DNA from: Rattus norvegicus
Lineage: Eukaryota > Chordata > Mammalia > Rodentia > Muridae
Reading direction: 5' to 3'
Assembly (NCBI RefSeq): GCF_036323735.1
Contig: NC_086027.1
Coordinates: forward strand, 83,991,162 to 84,055,161
Length of the DNA stretch: 64,000 bases
Shown: piece after piece, positions 1 to 9,472 of the stretch
Position numbering within the stretch: position 1 is the stretch's first letter
How the letters are laid out: every line of letters starts with the position of its first letter
The notes under the pieces: model-generated
Seen by the model: the letters and a program-made list of their open reading frames with translations, nothing else
The model's database searches: none
Told to the model about the DNA's origin: nothing
Made by a program: the position numbers and the translations under genes

Positions 1-475
1 AGGGAGGCACCTTCACTTAGCCAGGCTGTTCTAGGTACAAAGAAATGAACAAATGTCTATGTACTTAGCAAAATCTGTTGAGTTCTACGATATCATATTA
101 TACAGCCTCCTTTGAGAGAAGAGCAGAAAGCCTTAGGCTTGTTCAACTCTGCCAGGAATTTTTCTTGCCCCACTCCCAGCTCCCTACCTGCACCAGGACA
201 GATGCAATGGGAGGGCAATCTTGTGGTTCTGGGGGAGGTAGAGCAAGATAAAGGCATGCCCATGAACTCTGAAGCGCAGACTAGCTTGAATAGAGGAAGG
301 AAATCCACAGGACCAGCCAACTAAGAGCTGTGGTCCAAATTACTGCTGCCAATGAACGACTGCCAGAACTGCTGATGCAACTGCAGGCAAGCTGACAAGG
401 AGGCTTCACATGGGATCAAAGTAATCTGCATTAGCTTGTCCTGGGGAAATGAGATGGGGTTTTTCTTTTTTTCAT
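1..475. other. Unique noncoding sequence
   Basis: No repeat, RNA gene or splice-framed exon was recognised. Two antisense frames of about 70 codons overlap each other here and show no recognisable domain. Confidence 0.4.
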
Positions 476-546
476 GTTATGAATTGAACCCAGGGTGTCA
501 TGCATTTGAGGCAAATTGAGGCAAACCCCACTCTACTGTATAGTTG
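476..546 (-). repeat. Diverged ID/B4-type tRNA-derived SINE fragment
   Basis: The stretch 'gaattgaacccagggtgtcatgc' near 482 resembles the reverse complement of the ID internal promoter box, and 'ccccactctactgt' follows. No TSD was found. Family assignment is tentative. Confidence 0.4.
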
Positions 547-918
547 GGGAAATGAAATTCTCTGGATCTCTACGTTCCAGTTCCAAATTCAGCCCTAGGT
601 TAGGAGAACTCATGTCCTTAGCATTAATCTCTGCTCATCTTTGGGAATGTAGTAGGCATTATGTTGTTCTAGTGTAAGAACTTTGCAGTTTGATTTTAGA
701 TCAACATTCTAAGTGCATCTATTGCAGATGTATCTTGGAATAACTTCTAATTTGAAGAGAAATAGATATGAAAGAACAGTAGCTTCCCCAGGATCAGTAG
801 ATCCTGGTGATACAGTGTTACTAGATCATCCAGTGATCCTGGGAGACACACACAAACAAATTTTATATATATGGTAAGAAAACACAGAAATTGAAATAGT
901 AAAGTTTGATGTGGAATG
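547..918. other. Unique noncoding sequence
   Basis: AT-rich sequence with no recognised gene or repeat between the SINE fragment and the (GT)n tract. Confidence 0.4.

Positions 919-946
<28 letters not shown>
919..946. repeat. (GT)14 microsatellite
   Basis: Fourteen uninterrupted GT units, followed by more degenerate TG-rich sequence. Confidence 0.95.
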
Positions 947-949
<3 letters not shown>

Positions 950-1002
950 GTATGTGTGGGAATATGCGTGCTATAGCATACATGTGGAGGTTAGAAGACA
1001 CC

Positions 1003-1107
1003 TTTTTTTTTTTTTTTTGGTTCTTTTTTTCCGGAGCTGGGGACCGAACCCAGGGCCTTGTGCTTCCTAGGTAAGCGCTCTACCACTGAGCTAAATCCCC
1101 AGCCCCC
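1003..1107 (-). mobile_element. ID SINE, young, perfect TSD
   Basis: Reads as the reverse complement of an ID element: a 16-T run (reverse of the A tail), the CCGGAGCTGGGGACCGAACC box, then the reverse of the GGGGCTGGGGATTTAGCTC head. The TSD gaagacacc is perfect at 994-1002 and 1108-1116. ID elements are Pol III retroposons derived from BC1/tRNA-Ala and mobilised by L1, and are especially numerous in rat. This copy landed at the tail end of a B2 element. Confidence 0.93.
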
Positions 1108-1116
1108 GAAGACACC

Positions 1117-1301
1117 TTTTTTAAAAGATTCATTTATTATATATAAAGACACTATAGCTGTCTTCAGACACACCAGAAGAGGGCATGGGATCCTATTACA
1201 TACAGATGGTTGTGAGCCATCATGTAGATGCTGGGACTTGAACTCAGGACCTCTGAAAGAGCAGTCAGTGCTCTTAACCACTGAGCCGTCTCTCCAGCTC
1301 C
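1117..1301 (-). mobile_element. B2 SINE interrupted at its tail by an ID
   Basis: Reverse complement of B2: remnant A tail, the segment reading CTGTCTTCAGACACACCAG, then the reverse of GAGATGGCTCAG at the far end. Its TSD tagaagacac lies at 992-1001, on the far side of the ID, and at 1302-1311. That places the ID inside the B2 tail/TSD junction and makes the B2 the older insertion. Confidence 0.9.
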
Positions 1302-1311
1302 TAGAAGACAC

Positions 1312-1636
1312 TTTTTGTGGAGTCAGTTATCTCCTTCCATTTTTATGTTGGTTCCAGAGTCTGAATTCAGGTGTCAGGCTTGTGACACAAGCACCTTTGT
1401 CCACTGAGTCATCTTGTCCTTTCATATCATATTAATGTGCTCCTTAATACTACCACCAAATGGTACTCACTTTGAATTCATACTGATCATCTCTCTGCTC
1501 TTGGTTCCTTCAATGACTACAGCATTTTTTAGATGAGTGGTACACTATGACCAACAAAGCGAACTTTCTATCAAATGTAATGACAACAAAGTTAACAGGG
1601 TGATCAGCTCAGTCGTGCTCCCTGAAAGCCTCCCTT
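1312..1636. other. Unique noncoding sequence
   Basis: Moderately AT-rich. No gene, RNA or repeat was recognised. Confidence 0.4.
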
Positions 1637-1757
1637 GAAGTCAGGCATGATGGTGTGTACCTGTAATCTCAGTACTTATGACACTGAGACAGGAGGACTG
1701 AAAGTTCAAGGTTAGCCAAAGATATACAAAGTGAGATATTCTTCAAGAGAAGAAAAG
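1637..1757 (+). repeat. Diverged B1-type SINE monomer
   Basis: Contains the B1/Alu-like series 'ggcatgatggtgtgtacctg', 'taatctcagtactta' and 'gagacaggaggactgaaagtt', corresponding to the 7SL-derived head. It is diverged and has no clear A tail or TSD. It abuts a B3 and may be one half of a dimer. Confidence 0.65.
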
Positions 1758-1931
1758 CACTGAAGAGATGCTCAGCAGTGAACAACACTTGCAGAACCGG
1801 TTGGTTCCCAGCACCCACATCAGGTGGCTCACAAACACCTGCAACTCCAGTTCCAGGGGATCCAATGTTCATCTGCCGGCTTAGGCACTTGCATGTGCCT
1901 GGTATGTGTGTGCACACAACATAACTTTAAT
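1758..1931 (+). repeat. B3 SINE
   Basis: Order of motifs matches B3: 'gaagagatgctcagcagt', 'ttcccagcacccacatcagg', 'tggctcacaaacacctgcaa', 'ctccagttccaggggatcc', and a TG/CA-rich end. It is diverged from consensus and no TSD was found. Confidence 0.75.
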
Positions 1932-2177
1932 ATATGTATCATTAAATCAAAATATTAAGTTGACTAATTGCTTAAAATCAATTGTAGAAAGATTATTTTA
2001 AATATCTTATCCATATGTGTTTGTAACATATATATTTGTTTATGCAGATTGTATAGTAGTATAACACCCTTATCCAAATGCTTGAGAAGGAAAGTGTTTT
2101 GAAGTTCATATTTTAGACTGTTTGCATATGCATAAGATACCTTGACAGTAAATAATTTTTTAATTTTTTAATTTTTA
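1932..2177. other. AT-rich unique sequence
   Basis: No gene or classified repeat was seen between two SINEs. Confidence 0.4.
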
Positions 2178-2325
2178 TTTTTTGGTTTTAGGGACAAGGT
2201 TTCTCTGTGTAGATCTTGCCTATCTTAGAACTCGCTCTGTAGAGCAGGCTGGCCTCAAACTCAAAGATCTGCCTGCCTCTGCCTTCCAAGTGCTGAGATT
2301 AAAGGCGTACACCATCACTGCCCAG
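2178..2325 (-). repeat. B1 SINE, antisense
   Basis: T-rich start followed by 'gacaaggtttctctgtgtag', 'gcaggctggcctcaaactca', 'ctgcctgcctctgccttcc' and 'gtgctgagattaaaggcgta', the reverse complement of B1. Confidence 0.85.
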
Positions 2326-2658
2326 ATATGAAATGTTTTATATTTTATATATACCTCACATGCACTCACTGAAAGCAATTTATATAATATTTTTAGTGTA
2401 CATACATTTTGTCTATGACCCATCACCTGAGGTCAGTGTGACATTTCCCAGATGTTACGTCAGCACTCAAAGGTTTCAGATAAGACATCACGTACTTTTG
2501 CCATAAGACATGGAGAGATCAAGCTGGTACTGACCAAGAAGCTTCTATCTCACTGGTTAGCTTTCACAGTCCCGGAAGGTGCTATGAAGGCTCTAGGGGA
2601 GAAAGCCATCAACAGTCTTACCCAGCTGTGAGTGCTGTGAACTAAGAGAATAGTTGGT
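2326..2658. other. Unique noncoding sequence
   Basis: No feature recognised. Its last 15 bases are the TSD of the following B2. Confidence 0.4.
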
Positions 2659-2841
2659 GGGCTGGAGAGATGGCTCAGCGGTTAAGAGCACTGACTGCTC
2701 TTCCAGAGGTCCTGAGTTCAAATCCCAGCAACCACATGGTGGCTCCCAACCATCTGTAATGGGATCCGATGCCCTCTTCTGGTGTGTCTAAAGATAGCTA
2801 CAGTGTACTTATATAAAATAAATAAATCTTTTAAAAAAAAA
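2659..2841 (+). mobile_element. B2 SINE, young, perfect TSD
   Basis: Near-consensus B2 from GGGCTGGAGAGATGGCTCAG through AATAAATAAATC and an A tail. The 16-bp TSD aagagaatagttggtg is perfect at 2644-2659 and 2842-2857 (the boundary G is shared). The intact A and B boxes suggest a fairly recent insertion. Confidence 0.95.
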
Positions 2842-2857
2842 AAGAGAATAGTTGGTG

Positions 2858-3667
2858 TGGCAGACAAGCCTGTGGGTGCAATAATGGCATGGTGGTATAA
2901 AGGAAACCAACCACTTTCTGGTTGGATTTAGAGCCCTCTCCTTGGGAGAAAATATATACTTCATTCTATAAGTATGGCCAAGAACCCATAACTGGGGAAG
3001 TCACAGGCTCCAAGGGTGAACCTGCTACTATTATTCTGCTAAGTGGACATAGTATTAAACTCTTCTCTAATTCATATCCATCCCAGGGAAGCTCTCTCAG
3101 ACTTCACTGTAAAGCTTCTTTGTGCAGTGGACAGTGGCTAACTACACCTGCTCAAAGTGCAGGGTGGAATGTTCTCACCTCTCCCTTAAGGCTCATGGAC
3201 TATCATGGAGGAAGGGGTAAGAAGACCTTAAGACCCAGAAGTCAGAAAGGATCAGAATGAACAGTGTCTTCTGGACACTACAGGATTGCTCATGAACTCA
3301 CAGCAGCTGTGGGAGCCTGCACAGGATCTGTACGAGATCTAGCCAGTGTAAGATCAACATTCAATGTACAAGATCAACATTCCAGTTTAGAGTGAGAAAG
3401 GGCTCATGAGCCCCTACTGCTAGCTGAAGAACTATGGTCAGCTGATGGCTTTTAGGGAAAGTAGAGCCATTTTCTTTAAGAATGTTGCCTCTGGTAGGTC
3501 AACCATAGTCCAGTGGATGGCCCCATAGCCAGGAATACATGGGCAGCACAAACTGGATTTGGTGGGTTATTGGGGGTGGGGGAGAACAGGACATAAACTT
3601 AGGAGGGGTGAGGAGATAAAAGGCATATCAGGGGAGTGAATAATATGAAAATTCATTATTTGCATGT
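2858..3667. other. Unique noncoding sequence with a spurious 112-codon frame
   Basis: An open frame at 2922-3260 has no recognised domain or similarity and no retrocopy hallmarks. No splice-framed exon could be defended. 'gatcaacattcaatgtacaa' and a variant form a short local duplication near 3350-3380. Confidence 0.4.
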
Positions 3668-3683
3668 AAGAAATTCTCAAAGA

Positions 3684-3779
3684 GGGGTTGGGGACTTAGC
3701 TCAGTGGTAGAGCGCTTGCCTAGCAAGCGCAAGGCCCTGGGTTCGGGCCGAAGCTCCGAAAAAAAGAAAAGAAAAAAAA
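3684..3779 (+). mobile_element. ID SINE, young, perfect 16-bp TSD
   Basis: ID head GGGGTTGGGGACTTAGCTCA, box A/B region, then an A-rich tail with AAAAG interruptions. The TSD aagaaattctcaaaga is at 3668-3683 and 3780-3795. The usual GGTCCCCAGC segment reads gggccgaagc here, a small change near the tail. Confidence 0.95.
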
Positions 3780-3849
3780 AAGAAATTCTCAAAGAATTAA
3801 TAAAAGATATACAATATATTATATATATTTAAGTTTCTGATATGGGGAA

Positions 3850-4040
3850 CCCATCTTGGTAGTGAAAGTTTGTAATTCCAATGCTTAGGTTAAAGCAAAA
3901 GGATCAGAAGCTTGAGGTCATCCTGGGCTACATATTAAGGTCAAGGTCATCCTGGGCTACATATTAAGCCCAAGGTCATCCTGGGCTACATATGGAGGTC
4001 ACCAGCTATTCTGGGCCACACAAGACTGTTTTAAAACAAA
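3850..4040 (+). repeat. B1-like SINE with three 29-bp internal tandem copies
   Basis: B1-type order ('tttgtaattccaatgcttag', 'ttgaggtcatcctgggctac', 'acacaagactgttttaaaac'). The middle segment around 'aggtcatcctgggctac' occurs three times with a 29-bp period (3912-3998), which makes the element longer than its family. Confidence 0.7.
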
Positions 4041-5625
4041 CAAGTTTTGGTTTTGGATACTGGATTGAAGCTTGGTTTGTATTAATACCGGGCTGGGTTA
4101 GAAAGCATTATTATGATGTCAGCGTGTCAATGTTCTCCATTACACAGAACCATGGTTGCTGAGTTCCATAAACTGTCTGCAGAAGACACTGATGACAGCA
4201 AATGCTTCTAAGACAGAGAGATCTGTCTCACGTCTGTCTGCATGGAGATACATGGAGTTCACAGGAGCCAGACAGATGGGGCAGCATGAATAATCATGGA
4301 TGAAGTCACATATCTGAATCATATATCTCCAGTTTCAGGAAGCAAGGGCAAGAGGAGACAGGAAGGCCAGAAGAAACCAAAGCTGTTCTATTTTACTGAA
4401 GAAGGAAAAGCTGAGGAAGAGAAACCATGCCCTGAGTACTTTGTTACAAAAGTAACACAGGATGGTCAATGCTTAACCCATCTCCAGATGAGGTAGGCAT
4501 ACAGCCACTTCTGTGAAAAAGGAACAGGTCCCTCACGGCTTCTCCAGCAAGAATTCTGTTGTGTTTAATCCCTGCAGCCAGCACCTGGGGAAAGTGCAAG
4601 TATTTATAGAGCCCAGGAAGATATATTATAGGAAGGAACAAAGTGGAAGAATAAATGATGCTCAGGTGCGTTACTTAGTATAGGGACACATTCTGAGAAG
4701 TACGTTCCACTGCTGTGAGAATACCACAGTGTACTTACATAAACTGAGATGGCAACAATGCTATCAGGTAATATAATCTTATGGGACCATCATTATAAAC
4801 GTGGCCCATTGTTGACTATTAGTCATGCAGAGAGCTCAACTCAGAACAGGAATTTGGTGGTACTATGGGGGAGCAGTGGATAGGTTCTGGGAGCAAAGGC
4901 TGGGGAAAGAGAGATTAAGAATGTGCAGAGGAGCCAAGGTGGACCAGCTTAGAAGAGAATTCTAAATAATGTGATCAGTCTCAGAGCTGAGTGACTTCCC
5001 GAGGCTTCTGGTCTTCTAGCCCAGACTTTCTGCATCTCTGTCCTTATTCCTGGAAACAACCAGGTATCCTCAATCAGTTCTGATCTTGAAGAGTGTGTCT
5101 CACACTCTTTTGGATATCAGTTTTACTGCGGTTACTTAACTAGCATTTGCTAAAGCCAACCTCCTCACTTCCTTCAGTAAAGCACAGCTTGTGAGTGTAC
5201 GATTCTGTGATTTGTTAGTGTCCTATCCTCAAGCTTGGAGGCAAAAGTAGGCAGGCAGTCTGACAGCAGGCTGACCCTAAGCAACATAGCTGCTCCCTCA
5301 GGGTTCATCCTCAGGTGAGGGACTGAAGGGAGAACCCGGTCTAGGCTCTGGTTACAGGGCATCTAGAACACCTGCTCTTAATAAAACACTTCTGTCAAGG
5401 CCTTAGCCCTCCGACCCACTAAAGCAGAGGGGAGGGTGAGACAGGAATCTAATGCCCTCTGATTCATACCCCAGGGAACAATCACCCCCACACTCCACCC
5501 AAAAAGCCAGTGAGCTTCCTTTCCACCTCCAGTGGACTTAACTGCCCAGCCAGCTTCTGCAAGATCTAAGAAAGAACATAACAGGGAAAAGGATGGGGAG
5601 GCCATCATATAAAATAGAGACTTTG
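4041..5625. other. Unique noncoding sequence
   Basis: About 1.6 kb with no recognised gene, RNA or repeat. The short open frames on both strands carry no domain. Confidence 0.4.
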
Positions 5626-5700
5626 GCAAGGGGCTGAGGTCAGTGATGGAGTGCTTGCCCGGCATAGGGCCTTGGACTCCTCCTCAGGTGAAAACGTGCG
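5626..5700 (+). repeat. Old ID-like SINE fragment
   Basis: 'aggggctgaggtcagtgatg' and 'gagtgcttgcccggcatag' resemble a diverged ID/tRNA head. No A tail or TSD is evident. Confidence 0.45.
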
Positions 5701-5905
5701 TGCATTCGTGTATGTGTAATAGATAAACAAGTATGGAAGGGTTTTCTTTTCTTTTTTAATGAAAGACCTAAGTAGTGGGTAGAGTTCTGGCCTAAGATGC
5801 TAGGATTCATCTGAAAAGAAACATGATTCTACGGGGTAACCCATTATTTGCTCCCAGTACTTCTAACTACTGAGATCTCATTTCCTGTTCCCTCTCAATC
5901 GCTCG

Positions 5906-6030
5906 TCTTCCTCCCTTCCTTCCTCCCTCCCTTCCTTCCTCCCTCCCTTCCTTCCTCCCTCCCTTCCTTCCTCCCTCCCTTCCTTCCTTCCTCCCTTCCT
6001 TCCTTCCTTCCTTCCTTCCTCCCTTCCTTC
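5906..6030. repeat. (CCTT)n/(CCCT)n polypyrimidine tract
   Basis: About 125 bp of almost pure pyrimidine in alternating CTTCC and CTCCC tetranucleotide blocks, with an internal higher-order unit of about 16 bp near 5920-5985. Confidence 0.95.
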
Positions 6031-6480
6031 ACCTACTCTTTTTGCTGTGTGCTTCTAGATGACATAGTACAAGATTTACACTTAATACTCACCTGCGAGC
6101 TGCCTCACCCTACAATCAGACAGTTAACAGTCTTTGTCTCTGCTAACTCCTTGTGCCCAAGCTTGATCTGGCTCAGGATAGTCCTCAAATTGAAATGAGA
6201 GGTAATTCCCAAATGAGACAGCACCAATAGAGCAGGGATTGGTTTCTATCCAAGTGGGCAGTGTGATAAATGACAATTAGAGAGCTAAAGGTAGACATTA
6301 AGGTACCACTGAAAAATATTTTCAGCAACCAGTACTCAGAGAAACCTTGTCTCCCTGTCTCAAAACAACAAAAACAAAAACAAACAACAATACTTTAGTG
6401 AGGTAGTAAAGAGAAGGGTGGCTAAAGAGCTGAGCAAAACAATAAATGTATCAAAGAGATTACATCAGAACTGGGACCAG
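6031..6480. other. Mostly unique sequence with a B1 tail remnant
   Basis: Positions near 6335-6395 read 'gagaaaccttgtctccctgt' followed by an AAAAAC-rich run, the remnant of a B1 3' end. The rest has no recognised feature. Confidence 0.45.
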
Positions 6481-6660
6481 GTAGCGAGGCTTCAAACGCT
6501 GGCAAACTGTACCAGTGAAGTGCTCAACACTTGCCCACTACCTGATGGCCTGAGTTTAGACTCCTGAACTCACAGGGTGGAAGGAGAAAACTGACTCCTG
6601 AAGGTTGTTTTCTGATGTCCACACTTGCATGGTACATGCACACAAATTAACAACAAATTA
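6481..6660 (+). repeat. RSINE1-type tRNA-derived SINE
   Basis: 'gatggcctgagtttagactc', 'cacagggtggaaggagaaaa', 'ctgactcctgaaggttgttt' and 'tctgatgtccacacttgcat' follow the order of the RSINE1/B4-superfamily consensus. It is diverged, and the family name is tentative. Confidence 0.6.
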
Positions 6661-6824
6661 ACCAGCAAAACAGACAAAGCAAAGGAGCTCAAAAAAAAAT
6701 GTAGACAGAGGAAAGACAAAGCCTTGCTTACTAAGGGACTGCTGGGTAAACAGCATTGTGTTTCCCCTGGAAATACTGCACAAATTGGACGCCACAGTCC
6801 AAGGAGCAAAGAACCAAACTTAAA

Positions 6825-6872
6825 ACTGTGCAAGCATGAGGGCCTGAGAACCCACATTAAAACCAGGAGTGG
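6825..6872 (+). repeat. B4 SINE, left (tRNA-like) part, split by a retrocopy
   Basis: 'gcaagcatgagggcctgaga' and 'acccacattaaaaccaggag' match the end of the tRNA-like half of B4 and the start of its B1-like half. The element resumes at 7515 after the Atp5mc2 retrocopy. Confidence 0.65.
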
Positions 6873-7514
6873 GCTCTGTCTTCTCTACCCTGGAAGCAGC
6901 TCTTCTGCCTTTGCCCCTCACCCCTGAAAAATGTATGCCTGCTCCAAGTTCGTCTCTACCCTGATCAGGAGCGCCTCTCAGCTGCCGAGTCGTCTGCTCT
7001 CCGCAGTGGAGTTGAAGCGACCACAGATGCCCACACATAAGGGCCTCAGCTGCTTGGCGGTCCGGCGGCCTCTGACCTCACTTATCCCTAGCCGCACCTT
7101 CCAAACCAGGGCCATTTCAAGGGACATCGACACAGCTGCCAAGTTCACTGGAGCTGGGGCTGCTACAGTTGGGGTGGCTGGCTCTGGAGCAGGAATTGGG
7201 ACTGTTTTTGGGAGTCTCATCATTGGTTATGCCAGGAACCCTTCTCTGAAGCAGCAACTCTTCTCCTATTCGATTCTGGGCTTCACCCTCTCTGAGGCCA
7301 TGGGGCCCTTTTGCCTAATGGTGGCCTTCCTCATCCTCTTCGCCATATGAAGCAGCTGTCTCCACCTCCACCTCTACCTCCCATGGTTCTTCCAGGTCTC
7401 ATCTGCCCTGTGTGTTCCTTTTCCTGTGCCTCCCCAAGAAGTCTGGGGAAAGTGCTTGGCTCAGGGTTTGACAGAGAGAAGACAAATAAATACTGTATTA
7501 GTAAGAAAAAAAAT
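6873..7514 (+). pseudogene. Atp5mc2: Processed retrocopy of Atp5mc2 with intact reading frame
   Basis: The parent encodes the c subunit of mitochondrial F1Fo ATP synthase (proton-carrying c-ring, inner membrane). The frame 6931-7350 is uninterrupted at 139 codons: a targeting presequence (residues 1-64), then a 75-residue mature part starting DIDTAAKF. The proton-binding Glu is kept at residue 122 (mature 58), as is Lys107 (mature 43). Retrocopy hallmarks are no introns, a short 5' UTR, AATAAA at 7485-7490, an A tract at 7506-7513 and the TSD ccaggagtgg at 6863-6872 and 7515-7524. Compared from memory with the strongly conserved mature protein, it carries five changes: I9T, A50S, A55T, L62P and M75I. 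L62P places a proline in the second transmembrane helix next to Glu58. I infer a non-functional or untested retropseudogene; expression cannot be excluded. The presequence best matches Atp5mc2 rather than Atp5mc1 or Atp5mc3. Confidence 0.9.
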
Positions 7515-7665
7515 CCAGGAGTGGTTTCAAGCCTATAACCCCAACACTGGGTAGAGACGAAGACATGGAAGGATCCTTAGAGTGCTGGCACACACATGCA
7601 TTCATACACACAAACACAGGCACACACATGTGTACACACTCATACACATAAAGTGGCATGGAGAG
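7515..7665 (+). repeat. B4 SINE, right (B1-like) part
   Basis: 'ccaggagtggtttcaagcct', 'ataaccccaacactgggtag' and the CA-rich tail 'ctggcacacacatgcattca' continue the B4 element interrupted at 6872. Confidence 0.6.
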
Positions 7666-7839
7666 ATATAAAAATTTAAATGATCATTTTAGGTTCCACT
7701 TAGGAGAGACGGAAAGAGCAGGGTTGAACATCCAGAGACCAGCAAGGAGGCCACTGTGAGTGAAAGCAGCCCAGTGAGCAAGCCTAAGGGTGGGGGAGGT
7801 AAGTGAATCTCAGATCCAGTGGCAGAATCGGAGGCAGAT
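7666..7839. other. Unique noncoding sequence
   Basis: No feature recognised. Confidence 0.4.
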
Positions 7840-8160
7840 TCTGAATTTAATTTTGAAAGATGAGCTATCGGAAGCTACTGAGACGAGTTAAACATGCCTC
7901 CAGGATTTTCAACCTGAGCAACTGGAAGGATGAAGTTGCCATCAACTGAGAAGGTTTTTGGCTACAGCAGGCTTGAGATGTCAAGGGGAGGAACTGGGAA
8001 CTCAGTTTGAATATGTGAACTTGACATCATCAGACCTCCAAGTGGAAATGGTTCAGCAGCCATCCATACAGACTGGGACTTGGGGAAAAGAACTGATGTG
8101 GAAATAAAGGTATAAAGATGGTGTCGGAAACCATGGGACTGAATAGAATCACTAACAGAG
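7840..8160 (+). repeat. Old mammalian interspersed repeat (family not named)
   Basis: 'ccaggattttcaacctgagc', 'aactggaaggatgaagttgc' and 'catgggactgaatagaatca' recall a widespread, strongly diverged mammalian repeat. Related fragments occur at 44960-45070, 55855-56360, 56890-57240 and 62190-62420. Confidence 0.5.
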
Positions 8161-8231
8161 ACTAGAAAGGCCCTGAAGTGGTGTAGAAGAAACAGGATCA
8201 GCAAAGGCTATTTTAATAACAAGCCACTGAT

Positions 8232-8300
8232 GGGGCTGGTGAGATGGCTCAGTGGGTAAGGGCACTTGGCACTGAACTCTATGGCTGAGTTCAATCTCAC
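8232..8300 (+). repeat. B2/B4-type SINE head fragment
   Basis: GGGGCTGGTGAGATGGCTCA followed by a diverged box B region. It breaks off after about 65 bp. Confidence 0.65.
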
Positions 8301-8627
8301 AGGAAATCAAGTCAGGAAAGTATACGTCTCTGCAACCAACTGAAGAAACAAATGGGTCAAGAGAGACCTGTGGCAACTGCACTGCGTTCTGCTTATACAC
8401 CAAAGAGTTCATGGAACAAGAAACATTTACTGAATTTCGCAATGAGGAAATCAGTAGTGACTTTTTAGGAATAATTTCAGTGAACTAATAGGAGCCAAAA
8501 ACGCATTGCCCTAATCTTAACTAAAGACAGGACAAGAACACAGTGAAAGAGGACAGTTCTTACCAGTTTACAGCACACGGCGGCAAAGGAGGAGCGTGGG
8601 AAAGTGGGAGAACAAGAAAATTTCCTG
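8301..8627. other. Unique noncoding sequence
   Basis: No gene or repeat recognised. Confidence 0.4.
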
Positions 8628-8676
8628 TGTGTGTTAGGGACAAGGTCTTAGACAGACCAGGCTAGCCTCAAATTCC
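8628..8676 (-). repeat. B1 fragment, antisense
   Basis: 'gacaaggtcttagacagacc' and 'aggctagcctcaaattccct' match the reverse of a B1 middle section. Confidence 0.5.
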
Positions 8677-8722
8677 CTGTGCAACAATGGGTCATAGTGA
8701 TAAATATTAAAAAACAGAATTC

Positions 8723-9472
8723 GGGAAGTCCCACACCCGCGGATCCCGGCCCGCAGCGGCTCTCTGCTCCCAAACCCCGTGGGAGAGAGACCTCACCGCC
8801 TGATCGGGTGGGCACTCCTGGGGCTGCGGAGCGGAGGAGACCACCAACACTGCCCACCCCTGCCCACATCCCTGGCCCAAGAGGCAGCTGTATAAGGCCT
8901 CTAGGTTCCCGTAGGGGAGGGCCTGGGAGCGGCGGGATCCCTGCGCCTGAGACACCGCCGGAACCTGAAGGAAACAGACCGGATAAACAGTTCTCTGCAC
9001 CCAAATCCCGTGGGAGGGAGAGCTAAACCTTCAGAGAGGCGGACACGCCTGGGAAACCAGGAGAGACTGCACTCTGTGCACATCCAGACGCCAGAGGAAA
9101 ACACCAAACGCCGTCTGGAACCCTGGTGCACGGAGGCTCCCGGAAGGAGCGGCGCAGATCTTCCCAGTTGCTGCCGCCGCGGAGAGGACTTGGGCGGTGC
9201 CCCACGAGCAAACTTGAGCCTTGGAACCACAGGTAGGACCAACTTTTCCCCTGCAAGAAACCTGCCTGGTGAACTCAAGACACAGGCCCACAGGAACAGC
9301 TGAAGACCTGTAGAGAGGAAAAACTACACGCCCGAAAGCAGAACACTCTGTCCCCATAACTGGCTGAAAGAAAACAGGAAAACAGGTCTACAGCACTCCT
9401 GACACACAGGCTTATAGGACAGTCTAGCCATGGTCAGAAATAGCAGAACAAAGTAACACTAGAGATAATCTG
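8723..9472 (+). promoter_or_regulatory. Rat L1 5' UTR (internal promoter region)
   Basis: This is the only strongly GC- and CpG-rich stretch of its length in the window. It leads directly into an L1 ORF1 start and matches the rat L1 5' UTR as I remember it ('ctctctgctcccaaaccccg', 'gagacaccgccggaacctga'). L1 5' UTRs carry an internal Pol II promoter. Whether the very first bases of the element are present is unclear. The 97-125-codon frames on both strands within it are compositional. Confidence 0.85.

Noticed and set aside
8648..9357. Overlapping 77-125-codon frames on both strands near the L1 5' UTR
   Set aside because: GC-rich L1 5' UTR has few stops; opposing frames of equal length indicate composition, not coding.
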